Positions 53,139 through 62,125 of a DNA stretch of 64,000 nucleotides are shown here, one piece after another. How positions within the stretch are numbered: position 1 is the first letter of the stretch; each line of letters starts with the position of its first letter. The notes below the pieces were generated by a model that did no database searches, was not told the DNA's origin, and was given only the letters and a program-made list of their open reading frames with translations. Source of the DNA: Pedobacter sp. SYSU D00535 (GTDB taxonomy: Bacteria > Bacteroidota > Bacteroidia > Sphingobacteriales > Sphingobacteriaceae); assembly GCF_017355855.1 (NCBI RefSeq), contig NZ_JAFEWD010000004.1:1-64000 (forward strand). Direction: 5' to 3'. Made by a program: the position numbers and the translations under genes.

Positions 53139-54356
53139 TTATTTGTAATACCCCGACTTGAAAGTCAGCACATAGCTTTCATGCTCCAGCGTATCTTTCC
53201 AAGTTTCGATCAGGTGTTTGTAGGCTTCCCCAACCGGGCGGATTTTTCTGTCAAGGTCGTACAATCCAAGGGAGTTTACGTTACCAGCGTCATTTCGTAA
53301 AGCAGAGTCCCAGTCCACCTGGTCGGTTAAACTATACCAGGTAAATCCTACGATTGGTATCCCATCGCGTTTCAAACGCCTAACATTAGCCCATTGTGTT
53401 TGAAGCCATCTGATTGCATGAGCTTCCGAGATGTTTGTCTCGGTATGCATCACCGGTAACTTATAGCGGGTATAATATTGATGCGTAATCACATAATAAC
53501 CGAAAATTTCACCCGCAGCTGAAGTACTTCCATTCTCATGAACCATATGCTCATTGGTAATGTAATAATCGTTACCCATGATACAGTTCCCCTTGATGAT
53601 GTTGTTCTCGAACCAATTATACTCTTTCTTGGTCATTCCGTTCTCTAGCAAGTACTCGTACATCACCACGCTGATGGGGTAGCCATAGCTAAGGTCAAGT
53701 GACAAGAACCGTTTCTGGTTAAGAAAAGCCGCAAGAGCGTCACAGTCAGGACTTTCAGGGTGAAAATACTCCGAGGACTCGCTCTGCACGAAGGTGGCGT
53801 TAGGCTGCACTTCAATAATTGCGTTCATGGCCAGCACGTTCGCTTTACACAGGTTGGTAAGTGCCCTAACAAAAGAGCGGTCGTCAGTTTTGCACTCGTT
53901 CCACCAGCCGTATTGCCCTGAAAACATAGCTGCAACGAAAATTTCGTTTACAGGTGTGTAGAATTCGATATGTGGGAATCGTTTCGCAAATTCTCGCGCA
54001 TATTCTGCAAAGTACTGAGGCCAGTCTGTGTTCTGGAAGTCACCAATAAAGTCTGGAACCCCGAAATGGCAGAGATCCACAATAGGTGTAATGCCGTTTT
54101 CCTTCATGTAGTTGAAGGTTTCATCGCAGAAGCTCCAGTCGTACTGCCCGGGGCCGATGTGAGTTTTATGCAGGGGAGCACCGTAGCGAAGAAACTCGAT
54201 TCCCATCTCTTTAACCAGGTTGAAATCTTCTTTCCAATACTTGTAATGGCCACATTTCTCCATTTCATCTACTCGTTTCCTTGTCCCGTCAGGAAGAGTA
54301 ATCATTGGATAGCTATTTTCTATCCCGGTTGCAAACATGAACTTATTTCTTCTCAT
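53139..54356 (-). CDS. Family 1-like glycoside hydrolase
   Basis: 405 residues, no signal peptide. A TIM-barrel hydrolase of clan GH-A: acid/base glutamate in YTPVNE (E138) and nucleophile glutamate in HTETN (E306), with WYSLTDQVDW after it. The spacing and TPVNE/HTETN pair fit glycoside hydrolase family 1 or a close relative; family 1 usually has TFNEP and ITENG, so this is a divergent branch. Substrate unknown; beta-galactoside or beta-glycoside side chains of pectin are candidates given the context. Confidence 0.8.
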   Translation of the reverse strand: MRRNKFMFATGIENSYPMITLPDGTRKRVDEMEKCGHYKYWKEDFNLVKEMGIEFLRYGAPLHKTHIGPGQYDWSFCDETFNYMKENGITPIVDLCHFGVPDFIGDFQNTDWPQYFAEYAREFAKRFPHIEFYTPVNEIFVAAMFSGQYGWWNECKTDDRSFVRALTNLCKANVLAMNAIIEVQPNATFVQSESSEYFHPESPDCDALAAFLNQKRFLSLDLSYGYPISVVMYEYLLENGMTKKEYNWFENNIIKGNCIMGNDYYITNEHMVHENGSTSAAGEIFGYYVITHQYYTRYKLPVMHTETNISEAHAIRWLQTQWANVRRLKRDGIPIVGFTWYSLTDQVDWDSALRNDAGNVNSLGLYDLDRKIRPVGEAYKHLIETWKDTLEHESYVLTFKSGYYK

Positions 54357-54483
54357 GGTGTAGATTAGTCTGATTCAATTAACCTATTTTACAATGAGAA
54401 CAACGTAATTGTTTTGCTTTAGAAAGTGCTGGTAGGAAGTTTAAATGTTTGAAAAGATTAAGTCCTTAACTCGCAGTTTTTTA

Positions 54484-56400
54484 TTATTTGCCCTTCTTAT
54501 TTACCTTCAGCGCTGGTCTGACCGGCGTCTTCATGCCTTCTCCCAGATAAAAGCTAGTATGTGGCGGCTGATTGTAGGAAACATTCTGCCATGCCACACT
54601 CAAGCGGTATTGTGAGTCTTGCATCAGCGAAACAAATCTGTAGCTCGTTGGGATAGTGCTGGTGTAAATCCTCAACTCTTTGTTGTCATCTGATCGCCAG
54701 AGCACTTCTTCTCTCCAGTCGCCCAGAATGTCAGCAGTTAAGCATGGCGTTGCCTTGGTACCGTTATTTGAAACGCAGCCTTCGGCAGTTAGCAGGCGTA
54801 CGGCCTCCTCTTTTTCCCAATCCCATTTGTCGATGTAGTTCTTGTCGAGCAGTTCCCGCAGAAGATCGCCATCCCACCAGATAGCAAAGTTTGTTGAAGG
54901 CGGAGTTTTTTGAGAGATGGTTTTGCCATGCACATCACGCAGTCCGCCTGGCCCTCCCCAATTCTCAAAGCCCCGATGCCGAGGATCGATATCGGCTGCT
55001 ACTCCGCGGCCAACATCTACTCCCGGACTCTGACCAAAAAGTATTTCACCTGTTCTGGCATCAAAGGCGGCAACACCAGGAGTTTGGAGGGCTACGGTTC
55101 TTTCTTCGCTTTCATGAACACCGAACACTTCCAGGCCCGGGCGGTCAGGGTCGAGGTCGGCGAGATGAAGAGCGTCCCCATGTCGTAAACCTGTTGTGTA
55201 CAAGCCCTTTCCGTTATCATCTACAGTCATGGCCCCAATGCAAACCTCGTCCTTTCCGTCATTGTCAACATCTGCTACGGATAAGCTATGGTTACCCATT
55301 CCTGAGTAGTTTTTCCATTCAGGCATAGCAGAGTCGAAAACCCAGCGTTTAGAAAGTTTTCCTTTCCTAAAGTCGTAGGCAGCCAACACAGAACGCCCGT
55401 ACCAACCTCGAACCATTACGATACTCGGTAAGTTCCCGTCCAGGTAGGCAACGCAGGCGGTAAACCGATCTGAGCGGCTGGCAGTATTGTCGTTCCCGCC
55501 GTTTCCACCAATCCCGCCCCAGCCATCCAGAGGGTATCGGGTTGGAATGTAATCCGTAGTAGCGAGTGCAGCGCCTGTGAGTCCGTCAAAAACAGTGAGG
55601 TATTCAGGTCCATCTGCTATTTTTCCATATTTCGGATCTTTTTCATCTTTCGTTCGCCAGTCTTTTGATTTGTCGCCAATTATTTGGCCTGTACCATCCA
55701 CGGAGCCATCCGCCGTTTTACAAGCCATCTCAGCTTTGCCATCCCCATCGAAATCAAATACCAAAAATTGGGTATAAGCTGCACCGGATCGTATGTTGAT
55801 ACCTAAGTCAATTCGCCACAATCTTTTGCCGTTCAACTTGTAAGCGTCAATAATCTGGTTCCCTGTGAAGCCTTTTTGAGGAGGGTTTTTAGCGTTGGAC
55901 GGATCCCATTTCAGGATGATTTCATATTCTCCATCGCCGTCCAGGTCTGCTACCGAAGCATCGTTAGCCGAATAGGTGTATTTACTTCCATAAACATCTC
56001 CACCAGGGGGAGGGCTTATCGGTATTGCTAAATAATTCGCTGTCTTTCCCGCAACCCTCGCGATTCCATCGGTTTCGGCTTCCTTACCGTTTAGTACGGA
56101 TTTCACTGTGTAGCTATACGTTTCATTCGGGTTTGCCGTAGAGTCAACGAAGAACGTTACGGAGGTAATAGGTTCAGCATTAAGTTTTTCGGTCTTGCCG
56201 TTCAGGGCGCGATATACATTAAAGGAAATATTTTGGGGATCGTCGAGGAGCATTCTCCAACTTACAAAAGTTGTTTTGCTGTCTTTCTTCACTGCTACAA
56301 TTCCGCGGTTAAGATATTCAGAAACACGCTGGGCAGTAATAATACCGGGAAAAAGCGTGGCGATTAGTAGTGGGATGAGGAGTTTTTTGAGTGTACGCAT
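54484..56400 (-). CDS. Rhamnogalacturonan lyase, PL11 family
   Basis: 638 residues. Signal peptide (about 1-23), a fibronectin-like front part (SWRMLLDDPQNISFNVYRALNG), then an eight-bladed propeller with repeated calcium-binding D-x-D-x-D-G loops: DLDGDGEYEI, DFDGDGKAEMACKTADGS, DVDNDGKDEVC. The sequence matches YesW/YesX-type PL11 enzymes, which cleave the alpha-1,4 bond between rhamnose and galacturonic acid of rhamnogalacturonan I by beta-elimination. Exported. It is the first gene of the minus-strand group; the esterase and glycosidase follow. No SusC/SusD or hybrid sensor lies nearby. Confidence 0.92.
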   Translation of the reverse strand: MRTLKKLLIPLLIATLFPGIITAQRVSEYLNRGIVAVKKDSKTTFVSWRMLLDDPQNISFNVYRALNGKTEKLNAEPITSVTFFVDSTANPNETYSYTVKSVLNGKEAETDGIARVAGKTANYLAIPISPPPGGDVYGSKYTYSANDASVADLDGDGEYEIILKWDPSNAKNPPQKGFTGNQIIDAYKLNGKRLWRIDLGINIRSGAAYTQFLVFDFDGDGKAEMACKTADGSVDGTGQIIGDKSKDWRTKDEKDPKYGKIADGPEYLTVFDGLTGAALATTDYIPTRYPLDGWGGIGGNGGNDNTASRSDRFTACVAYLDGNLPSIVMVRGWYGRSVLAAYDFRKGKLSKRWVFDSAMPEWKNYSGMGNHSLSVADVDNDGKDEVCIGAMTVDDNGKGLYTTGLRHGDALHLADLDPDRPGLEVFGVHESEERTVALQTPGVAAFDARTGEILFGQSPGVDVGRGVAADIDPRHRGFENWGGPGGLRDVHGKTISQKTPPSTNFAIWWDGDLLRELLDKNYIDKWDWEKEEAVRLLTAEGCVSNNGTKATPCLTADILGDWREEVLWRSDDNKELRIYTSTIPTSYRFVSLMQDSQYRLSVAWQNVSYNQPPHTSFYLGEGMKTPVRPALKVNKKGK

Positions 56401-56614
56401 AAAGGATAAAGAAATACATAGTTACTCTTTCATCCACATTTTAGCAACCCGAGCTGTTCTGGTAATTGTGTGGAAAAATGGGGAAATTGGGGAGTCGTCG
56501 TCCCCATGGAAATTTGTCACTGGGTAATACTTTCCATAGTCTTTTCCCCAGATGCTAATTGGCATCGCATATCTCGATGAATAAAGCTCCGGAAAGGGCT
56601 ATTTTTTACTTTTT

Positions 56615-56646
56615 TTGAGGGGTATTGTCTGTTGGCTTCACATTTG
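56615..56646 (+). promoter_or_regulatory. Possible promoter of the small exported protein
   Basis: TTG at 56615-56617, a 21-base spacer and CACATTTG (first base differs from TAnnTTTG) at 56639-56646, 16 bases before the ATG. Confidence 0.3.
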
Positions 56647-56662
56647 CATTATAAGTGGCAAG

Positions 56663-57157
56663 ATGAAAAATTTACTTCCAGTTATTCTGTTTCTAATTAG
56701 CCTCTCAGTTAAAGCGCAGAATGTAAATTGGTTTGTTTCAGCTCATGCCGGAGCAAGTAATTTCAAGTCTGCCACGATGAACGGTGCTGTTGTGGGCGGA
56801 TTTCAAACAGCGGAAGGTCATCAGGTTGCTTTTGGTCCGGTGATGAAGAGTTTCATGATGAATGGAACGTATCGTAACCGTATCGGGGCGAGAGTTTATT
56901 CTCAGATGCATATTTCCGATAGGGTGAGCGCTTACCTACAAGCGGATCTTTCAAACGGAAATCAATTTTCCATGTTTACTTCAAATATGCCTCGTTTAGA
57001 AACCGGCATGGGGGTAAATGTAATGATACAGGAAAACCTGGGAGTAGGTTGTGGCTTCAACTTAGGGGAGGTAAATCCCTTCACAAGCGCTAGGTCAAGT
57101 AGTCCTGCTGTCAAACTTATCTACTCATTGCCTCTATCGAGAAACAATGGTTGGTAA
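56663..57157 (+). CDS. Small exported beta-rich protein
   Basis: 164 residues from the ATG at 56663. Signal peptide MKNLLPVILFLISLSVKAQ, then strands with glycine and aromatic residues (WFVSAHAGASNFKSATMNGAVVGGFQ, RVYSQMHISDRVSAYLQADLS, MGVNVMIQENLGVGCGFNLG). It looks like a small outer-membrane barrel or periplasmic beta protein; family not recognised. The frame reaches 56615, but that N-terminus is not needed. Its stop lies two bases before the ATG of the hydrolase gene, so the two are likely an operon. Confidence 0.75.
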   Translation: MKNLLPVILFLISLSVKAQNVNWFVSAHAGASNFKSATMNGAVVGGFQTAEGHQVAFGPVMKSFMMNGTYRNRIGARVYSQMHISDRVSAYLQADLSNGNQFSMFTSNMPRLETGMGVNVMIQENLGVGCGFNLGEVNPFTSARSSSPAVKLIYSLPLSRNNGW

Positions 57158-57159
57158 GC

Positions 57160-57972
57160 ATGATCGAAGAAAAACAAGTTTTAGTTGATAGTTTAAATGT
57201 TTCGTATTTTGCAAAAACAGCAGTAAATCCTAAACTTACTGCTGTTTTTATTCATGGTTTTCCCTTCAATAAAGCTATTTGGCGGGCGCAACTTGAAGGT
57301 CTTCCGGAGGACGTAAGCGGTGTTGCTTACGATATCAGAGGCTTTGGAAGTAGCGAAGCCGGTCACCAGTTTTTTAGTATTGACCTTTTTGCTCGTGATC
57401 TCTTAAATCTTCTCGAAGTTCTGCATATCGAGAGACCTCTGCTCTGCGGCATTTCAATGGGCGGGTATATTGCGCTGAGAGCAGCAGAAATTGCGCTTCA
57501 GAAACTGGGAGGGTTGGTACTTGCGGACACAAATGCTGTCGCTGACTCAGAAGAAGGTAAGCTGAGGCGTTTTGCAACTATCGACCAGGTACTGAGCGAT
57601 GGAAGGCAAGCGTTTGCCGATAATTTCGTGAAAAACGTTTTTTCTCCCAGATCTTTCAGTGACCTGCCTGAACAAATAGCCGCTGTAAAACAAATGATTG
57701 AAAGTACTGAGGTATCGACTATTTGCTCGTCCCTTCTTGCGCTCGCTTCCCGAACATCGACGCTTGAGTTTTTGCCCGCTATCGATGTTCCTGTGCTGGT
57801 GATTCGGGGTGAGGAGGACAAGCTGATGACGGAGGAACATTTAAATCAACTCGGCGAGCATGTCAGAAATGCTGAAGTGGAGCTGATACCGGAGGCCGCC
57901 CATTTACCAAATATTGAAAGTCCAGAGATATTTAACTTTTATTTGAACCGATTCATTAGCAAACATTTCTGA
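57160..57972 (+). CDS. Alpha/beta-fold hydrolase
   Basis: 270 residues from the ATG at 57160 (a TTG three codons upstream overlaps the previous gene). FIHGFPFNKAIWRAQL is the oxyanion hole, GISMGGY the nucleophile elbow, GEEDK the acid and EAAHLPN the histidine. Resembles the 3-oxoadipate enol-lactonase/esterase group (PcaD-like); the substrate is unknown. No signal peptide. Confidence 0.9.
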   Translation: MIEEKQVLVDSLNVSYFAKTAVNPKLTAVFIHGFPFNKAIWRAQLEGLPEDVSGVAYDIRGFGSSEAGHQFFSIDLFARDLLNLLEVLHIERPLLCGISMGGYIALRAAEIALQKLGGLVLADTNAVADSEEGKLRRFATIDQVLSDGRQAFADNFVKNVFSPRSFSDLPEQIAAVKQMIESTEVSTICSSLLALASRTSTLEFLPAIDVPVLVIRGEEDKLMTEEHLNQLGEHVRNAEVELIPEAAHLPNIESPEIFNFYLNRFISKHF

Positions 57973-57993
57973 GTCAGATTGTTTTAAAAAGCA

Positions 57994-59064
57994 ATGATAG
58001 ATTCTGAAACCGAATTATTGCTTGAAGAAAACGGTCTGGTTTATATGACGGATTCATCCCCCGGTATTAGTCGGAAAGTTACGGAGGATGGTTTCGTATA
58101 CTATAACTCGAGAGGCCAGGAAGTAGTCGACCAGAAAACCCTCGATCGTATCAAGAAATTAGTGCTGCCTCCCGCCTGGGAAAGTGTATGGATTGCTCCT
58201 AAAGCTAACGCCCATCTCCAGGCAACAGGAATAGACAAGGCAGGACGAAAGCAATACCGCTACCATAACGACTGGGCAAAGTCGCGAAACGAGAACAAGT
58301 TTTACCGCCTACTTGAGTTTGGTAAAAAGCTTCCTGAATTCAGGAAAAACCTGCAGAAAGATCTAAAGCGGAAGGAGTATGACGACCGTAAAGTACTTGC
58401 TATCTCCGTCAGCCTGATGCAAAAGACTTTGATTCGCGTGGGAAACGAGGCTTATAAGCAGCTCTATGGATCCTACGGACTGACAACCTTACGCGACAAG
58501 CACGTGAAGATTGACGGAATCAACTTGAAACTATCCTTTCGCGGGAAAAAAGGTGTAAATCACGATATAAAGTTGACGGACCGAAGCCTGGCCAGGCTGG
58601 TTAAGAAGTGCCGTGATATTCCAGGCCAGGAGCTTTTCCAATACTACACCCCAGATGGAGAAAGGCGATCTATTGATTCAGGATTAATTAATAAATACAT
58701 CAAGGAGATAACCGACTGCGATTTTACTGCCAAGGATTTCAGAACATGGTTCGGTACATTGGAAGCATTGCGAAGTTATGCTCAGTTCGATTTTCCAGAG
58801 AGCGAGAACAAAAGGAAGAAGATAAGTGCGGCTGTTTTAGACGAAGTAGCTACCAAGCTGGGGAACACCCGCTCAGTTTGCAAAAAATATTACGTCTTTC
58901 CCGCCCTGATCGATGCGTTTGAAAGCGGCTCCTTAATGCCCTACCTGAAGAAAGTAAAAAATAAGCGAACTGACATAACGGAGATTGATCTGGATCCGGA
59001 CGAAAAAGTGCTTCTCAGCTTTTTGAAGGCTGAACGCAAAAGGAAGCTACAGGAGAGTAGCTGA
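57994..59064 (+). CDS. DNA topoisomerase IB
   Basis: 356 residues, the bacterial poxvirus-like form. The catalytic elements are visible: TLIRVGNEAY (Arg), the TTLRDKHVKIDG segment (Lys region), KDFRTWFGTL (second Arg/His region) and the C-terminal NTRSVCKKYYVFP, whose tyrosine forms the 3'-phosphotyrosyl link. It relaxes supercoils of both signs without ATP. Present in scattered bacteria, including many Bacteroidota. It converges with the TauE/SafE gene six bases later. Confidence 0.95.
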   Translation: MIDSETELLLEENGLVYMTDSSPGISRKVTEDGFVYYNSRGQEVVDQKTLDRIKKLVLPPAWESVWIAPKANAHLQATGIDKAGRKQYRYHNDWAKSRNENKFYRLLEFGKKLPEFRKNLQKDLKRKEYDDRKVLAISVSLMQKTLIRVGNEAYKQLYGSYGLTTLRDKHVKIDGINLKLSFRGKKGVNHDIKLTDRSLARLVKKCRDIPGQELFQYYTPDGERRSIDSGLINKYIKEITDCDFTAKDFRTWFGTLEALRSYAQFDFPESENKRKKISAAVLDEVATKLGNTRSVCKKYYVFPALIDAFESGSLMPYLKKVKNKRTDITEIDLDPDEKVLLSFLKAERKRKLQESS

Positions 59065-59069
59065 GGGCT

Positions 59070-59828
59070 CTAATATCTAAACAGCATAAAAGCGGCTGCA
59101 ACGATCGTCATGAGAATGATAAAGCCGCGGTAATGCTCTTCAGATAATCTTTTTACAATGAATATCCCGACAAGCGCCCCGAGAATAATGGCAGGAGTGG
59201 TGCTGAGGGCAAGTAGGGCGGTGTTTAAGTTGATGGTGTGCCAACTGAACACGTGAAATGGCACCTTGAACCAGTTAATCACCAGAAAAAACCAGGCAGT
59301 TGTACCAATGAAAATGTTTTTGGGAAGCCGCGCAGCTAAAAAATATACGGCCATAACGCTGCCAGCGAGATTCCCGACCATGGATGTAAAGCCTCCGGCA
59401 ATTCCGGTAACCGACGAGAATAAGTTGTTTTTAGGCACCTCTTCCGCATGTCCTTTCTTAATCCAAAGCATAATCACCACGCTCAACACAATGGTAATTG
59501 CCATGATCAGCCGAAAGGCAGCATCATTGATGAACTCTCCGATTACCGTTCCTGCCACAATTCCGATTGCCGCCCAGGGAAAAAGAATTTTAAGATGTTT
59601 CCAGGATGCATGGCGGTGATAGTACCAAACACCTATTCCGTCGGCAATTAACAGAATCGGAAGCATTACCCCGCTTGATTTCTGTCCGCCAAAGATGATC
59701 GCTAGTAAAGGAACCGATAACATTCCTGCGCCGTGTACTCCAGTTTTTGACATTCCTGTAAGAATTGCAACCAGGAGTAAAAGAAATAAACTGAAGTAAT
59801 CGAAATTGTAAGAAAATATGCTGATCAA
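59070..59828 (-). CDS. TauE/SafE-family membrane exporter
   Basis: 252 residues with eight hydrophobic helices. LTGMSKTGVHGAGMLSVPLLAIIFGGQKSSGVMLPILLIADGIGVWYYHRHASW is the N-terminal repeat, and GIAGGFTSMVGNLAGSVMAVYFLAARLPKNIFIGTTAWFFLVINWFKVPFHV the second. Members export sulfite, sulfoacetate or related anions. The only start for a whole first helix is TTG at 59828; an ATG appears only inside helix one. TACTTTCG, one base off the -7 consensus, lies upstream. Confidence 0.88.
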   Translation of the reverse strand: MISIFSYNFDYFSLFLLLLVAILTGMSKTGVHGAGMLSVPLLAIIFGGQKSSGVMLPILLIADGIGVWYYHRHASWKHLKILFPWAAIGIVAGTVIGEFINDAAFRLIMAITIVLSVVIMLWIKKGHAEEVPKNNLFSSVTGIAGGFTSMVGNLAGSVMAVYFLAARLPKNIFIGTTAWFFLVINWFKVPFHVFSWHTINLNTALLALSTTPAIILGALVGIFIVKRLSEEHYRGFIILMTIVAAAFMLFRY

Positions 59829-59924
59829 CGTGAAACTTTTAACGAAAGTAAACTAAAAATAACTTAGGTGTAACTTTTTTTCAGAATGTGCGTATTCCCC
59901 AGAACTTAAATTATCACTCCTGTT

Positions 59925-60344
59925 ATGAAAAGAGGTTTCATCATAACCTTAATAAGTTTTGTAGTTGTACTAGCATTCGGAAAACAAATTAAAAGACATT
60001 GCGCAAGCTTAATGTGTTCTGACGATTTCAAAATAGTGTCGGTACGGTTTAAAGATGCACTTGGAAATCCGATCGCTGTGAAAGATTTTAAGGCTGTCAA
60101 CTTACGGACAAGGCAATCGATGGTGGTAGGAAGTGTTACGGATACGATGTATTCGAAAGGAAACTACACCATAGCCAGCGATTTGCACGTGAAGAAAGTA
60201 TCGGAAGAGGGAGATACGATCATCGTATCAGGTATTCATCCGGACAGTAACATTGGCCAGGTGGCGAAATTAGTTATTGCCCGTGACGATTGTTCTTGTC
60301 ACGTCGCCAAGCTCGCTGGTCCGGAGGAGATTGTCTTTCACTAA
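59925..60344 (+). CDS. Hypothetical protein with N-terminal membrane segment
   Basis: 139 residues. MKRGFIITLISFVVVLAFG is a signal peptide or anchor, followed by CASLMCSDDFKIVSVRFKDALGNPIAVKDFKAVNLRT and a beta-sandwich-like stretch (SKGNYTIASDLHVKKVSEEGDTIIVSG), and a cysteine pair near the end (DDCSCH). Four cysteines in the exported part may form disulfides. No family recognised. Confidence 0.7.
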   Translation: MKRGFIITLISFVVVLAFGKQIKRHCASLMCSDDFKIVSVRFKDALGNPIAVKDFKAVNLRTRQSMVVGSVTDTMYSKGNYTIASDLHVKKVSEEGDTIIVSGIHPDSNIGQVAKLVIARDDCSCHVAKLAGPEEIVFH

Positions 60345-60536
60345 CCTCTAAAGCGGTTTATTTCGGAGACTTGCCAATTTATAGCATTAGCGCGCAGTTG
60401 TTATTGCTTAATTTATCAGGCAGTCTTCCTGAACTTTCTACCGCTTCCGGTAGTTTCCTTCTTTTAAATAGTTAAAACCCAAGTACTGATCATCTCGTAG
60501 AAGAGCCTGATTTAGAAGAAGGGGATTAACGTTTTC

Positions 60537-62006
60537 ATGAAATTTAAACCATCCGAAAGCCTGAGTGAAAAGGAAGTTCAATCAGGTCTTAGATTAGTGA
60601 TAGCCGATGGCTTATTTGCAGAGTCAATGGTTTCATTTACAGGAGGAGCTTTCCTGGTAGCAATGGCCATTCACCTCGGCGCCACTAACTTCCAACTCGG
60701 AGTTCTTGCGGCTCTGCCCACCTTTAGCAGTATTTTTCAACTAGTTTCCGTTTGGCTCGTCAGGCAATACAACAATCGAAAGGCTATAACTGTAATCTTT
60801 AGTTTTCTGGCTCGTTTTCCGCTTTTCGTTATTGGTCTGTTGCCCTTTTTATTCAGCACGGGCACTAGCATTTACGTGCTCATATTCTTTCTATTCTTTC
60901 ATTATTACTTTGGATCTGTTGCAGGTGCAGCCTGGAATTCATGGATGAGAGATTTGATACCAACACAGCAACTGGGTACTTATTTTTCTCATAGAAGCCG
61001 ACTCACCCAAAGTTTGAATGTTATACTTAGTCTTACCATTGCTTTTTGCCTGGATTACTTAAAAGCGCATTATCCGGAACATCAAATGCTCACTTATTCG
61101 GGAATGTTTTTAGTCGGGGGTGTATTTGGGATGCTCGGGATATACATGCTTGCTCGTACTCCCGAACCGCAGTCGGTAATGGTGAAGGATAACATGTTTA
61201 AACTTCTGCAGATGCCTCTGAGAGATAAAAACTTTCGGAAGCTGCTAGCCTTCAATTCTTTTTGGGCATTCTCGCTTAATTTGGCAACTCCCTTCTTCTC
61301 GGTTTACATGATGAAAACATTGAACATCGAACTTTCTTTCATCATCGCTTTAGGGATCGTGTGTCAGCTAAGCAGTATCTTTTCGATAAAGATGTGGGGC
61401 AGATTGTCAGACCGGTTCAGTAATAAAACCATTATACGAATTTCAGCCCCTGTCTATATTCTCTGCATCCTTTCCTGGGCGTTTACAGGGATGGCAGACT
61501 CGAAGGTTGCAGTGCTCGGAATTTTAGTGCTCATCAATATTTTCAGTGGAATATCTACAGCGGGAGCCAATCTTGCCATTGGCAACGTGGGGATGAAGCT
61601 GGCTCCGCGGAACGAAGCGATCGTGTATCTTTCTGTTAAGAATATGATGGTAGCATTCTTTGCCGCAATAGCCCCGGTTATTGGAGGACTCATGGCGGAT
61701 TTCTTCGCTACGCACGAGTTGATATGGAGCTTTGAGTGGAAAGGAGCAGAGGGTACATCTGTACTGCCACTGATAGCATTGAAAGGCTGGAGTTTCTTCT
61801 TCATAATAGGCGGCCTGCTGGCTATGCTTTCCCTCCGGTTATTATCCAGAGTGAGAGAAGAGGGAGAAGTACAAAAAGACCGCGTGGTATTTTACATGCG
61901 ATCCAGAATGGCCAGGACTGTAAGCCGAGAAGCCAGAGCTGTCTATTCTGGAGAGTCATTCGCTGGATTGAAAAAAGCTGTTGGAAGCTGGACGGTGATG
62001 AAATAA
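60537..62006 (+). CDS. Major facilitator superfamily transporter
   Basis: 489 residues, twelve membrane helices. The first half has GGAFLVAMAIHLGATNFQLGVLAALPTFSSIFQ; the loop between helices carries GAAWNSWMRDLIPTQQLGTYFSHRSRLTQS; the second half has FNSFWAFSLNLATPFFSVYMMKTL and SIKMWGRLSDRFSNK, a classic MFS loop (GRLSDR). Substrate unknown. A strong terminator follows the stop. Confidence 0.88.
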   Translation: MKFKPSESLSEKEVQSGLRLVIADGLFAESMVSFTGGAFLVAMAIHLGATNFQLGVLAALPTFSSIFQLVSVWLVRQYNNRKAITVIFSFLARFPLFVIGLLPFLFSTGTSIYVLIFFLFFHYYFGSVAGAAWNSWMRDLIPTQQLGTYFSHRSRLTQSLNVILSLTIAFCLDYLKAHYPEHQMLTYSGMFLVGGVFGMLGIYMLARTPEPQSVMVKDNMFKLLQMPLRDKNFRKLLAFNSFWAFSLNLATPFFSVYMMKTLNIELSFIIALGIVCQLSSIFSIKMWGRLSDRFSNKTIIRISAPVYILCILSWAFTGMADSKVAVLGILVLINIFSGISTAGANLAIGNVGMKLAPRNEAIVYLSVKNMMVAFFAAIAPVIGGLMADFFATHELIWSFEWKGAEGTSVLPLIALKGWSFFFIIGGLLAMLSLRLLSRVREEGEVQKDRVVFYMRSRMARTVSREARAVYSGESFAGLKKAVGSWTVMK

Positions 62007-62026
62007 GATATGGCGATATGAAATTG

Positions 62027-62056
62027 AAAGCCGGTTGAATCTTCACCGGCTTTTTT
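62027..62056 (+). terminator. Rho-independent terminator after the MFS gene
   Basis: AAAGCCGGT-TGAATCTTC-ACCGGCTTT, a nine-base perfect stem, running into six T in total. Confidence 0.93.
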
Positions 62057-62114
62057 GCTGTACAGCAGTGCGCAAATCTGTGTCAATTACATTTCGTAAA
62101 AGTCGGTAAATTCC

Positions 62115-62122
62115 TATCTTTG
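62115..62122 (+). promoter_or_regulatory. guaA: -7 element three bases before the guaA ATG
   Basis: TATCTTTG followed by CCC and the ATG at 62126. The closeness implies a leaderless or near-leaderless transcript, as at engB and ubiE. Confidence 0.5.
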
Positions 62123-62125
62123 CCC

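Noticed and set aside
60290-60475. ORF of 61 codons between the hypothetical gene and the MFS gene
   Set aside because: It starts inside the previous gene in another frame and has no protein-like composition or upstream signal.
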